Assembly: GCA_030627405.1 (NCBI GenBank)
Contig: DAOUSD010000151.1
Location: 1 to 5,427 of the forward strand
DNA: 5,427 bases
Direction: 5' to 3'
Origin: Deltaproteobacteria bacterium
GTDB taxonomy: Bacteria > Desulfobacterota > Desulfobacteria > Desulfobacterales > ETH-SRB1
Part shown: positions 5,350 through 5,427 of the stretch, in pieces
How positions within the stretch are numbered: the first letter of the stretch is position 1
Layout of the letters: every line of letters starts with the position of its first letter
Program-made: the position numbers and the translations under genes
The notes under the pieces: model-generated
The model's input: only the letters and a program-made list of their open reading frames with translations
What the model was told of the DNA's origin: nothing
Database searches by the model: none

Positions 5350-5404
5350 AATGTCGAAGGAAGGTAAATGAACATCCAATATCCAACATCGAATGTTGAA
5401 TGGG
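5293..5404 (+). repeat. 16-unit heptad array overrunning the parB-like gene end
   Basis: Sixteen 7-bp units can be laid end to end from 5293 without a phase slip. The first four are G-rich (TCGGGGG, CCGGGGA, ACAGGGA, TCGGGTG). After AACCGCA, ten of the remaining eleven begin GAA or CAA, for example GAATTTC, GAATGTC, GAACATC and CAACATC; only GGTAAAT (5363-5369) does not fit. The later units belong to the same GAACRTY-like family as 64-126. The stop codon of the parB-like gene (5347-5349) lies within the array. Confidence 0.75.
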
Positions 5405-5427
5405 AAAAGATGAAGAAACAGAAATAG
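5368..5427 (+). CDS. Possible 19-codon micro-ORF within the repeat
   Basis: ATG at 5368 opens a 19-residue frame, MNIQYPTSNVEWEKMKKQK, whose TAG is the last codon of the window. AAGGAAGG (5357-5364) lies three bases upstream and is Shine-Dalgarno-like but too close for ideal spacing. More than half of the frame is heptad repeat, so coding is doubtful. It may be a chance frame or the repeat-derived leader of something downstream. Confidence 0.15.
   Translation: MNIQYPTSNVEWEKMKKQK

Overview
The window is a compact, AT-rich bacterial chromosomal segment with four full-length genes. Codon use, gene types and the style of intergenic repeats suggest an anaerobic Desulfobacterota-like bacterium (for example Desulfobacterales). 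This is an inference from general appearance; no marker gene here fixes the taxonomy.

Layout, left to right. Bases 1-265 are non-coding and hold a composite repeat: nine 7-bp units (64-126), a short palindromic core, and an inverted arm of the same units (175-203). uvrC (266-2086, +) encodes excision nuclease subunit C and looks intact. It converges on a malate dehydrogenase gene (mdh, 2168-3091, -), and the 81-bp gap between them is almost entirely a second set of 7-bp units folded as an inverted repeat. Upstream of mdh is a third 7-bp array (3120-3168). The rest of this 367-bp intergenic stretch holds a candidate 166-bp MITE-like element (3262-3427) with terminal inverted repeats, a 6-bp flanking direct repeat GATATT and an internal 29-bp stem. 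purC (3459-4355, +) follows and overlaps by 11 nt a solitary ParB-domain gene (4345-5349, +). The last 18 codons of that gene are written in a fourth 7-bp-phased array, which runs on to 5404.

Functionally the genes are ordinary and unrelated: nucleotide excision repair, central carbon metabolism, purine synthesis, and a ParB-like DNA-binding/CTPase protein with no ParA partner in view. Only purC and the parB-like gene are clearly co-transcribed.

The unusual part is the non-coding DNA. Every intergenic gap and one gene end carry repeats with a strict 7-bp period. Three of the arrays, read on the appropriate strand, reduce to one pattern, N-A-A-C/T followed by three variable bases, although the arrays differ in sequence from one another. 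The MITE-like element places promoter-like hexamers at both ends, facing the two divergent genes. These two observations are the best candidates for something undescribed.
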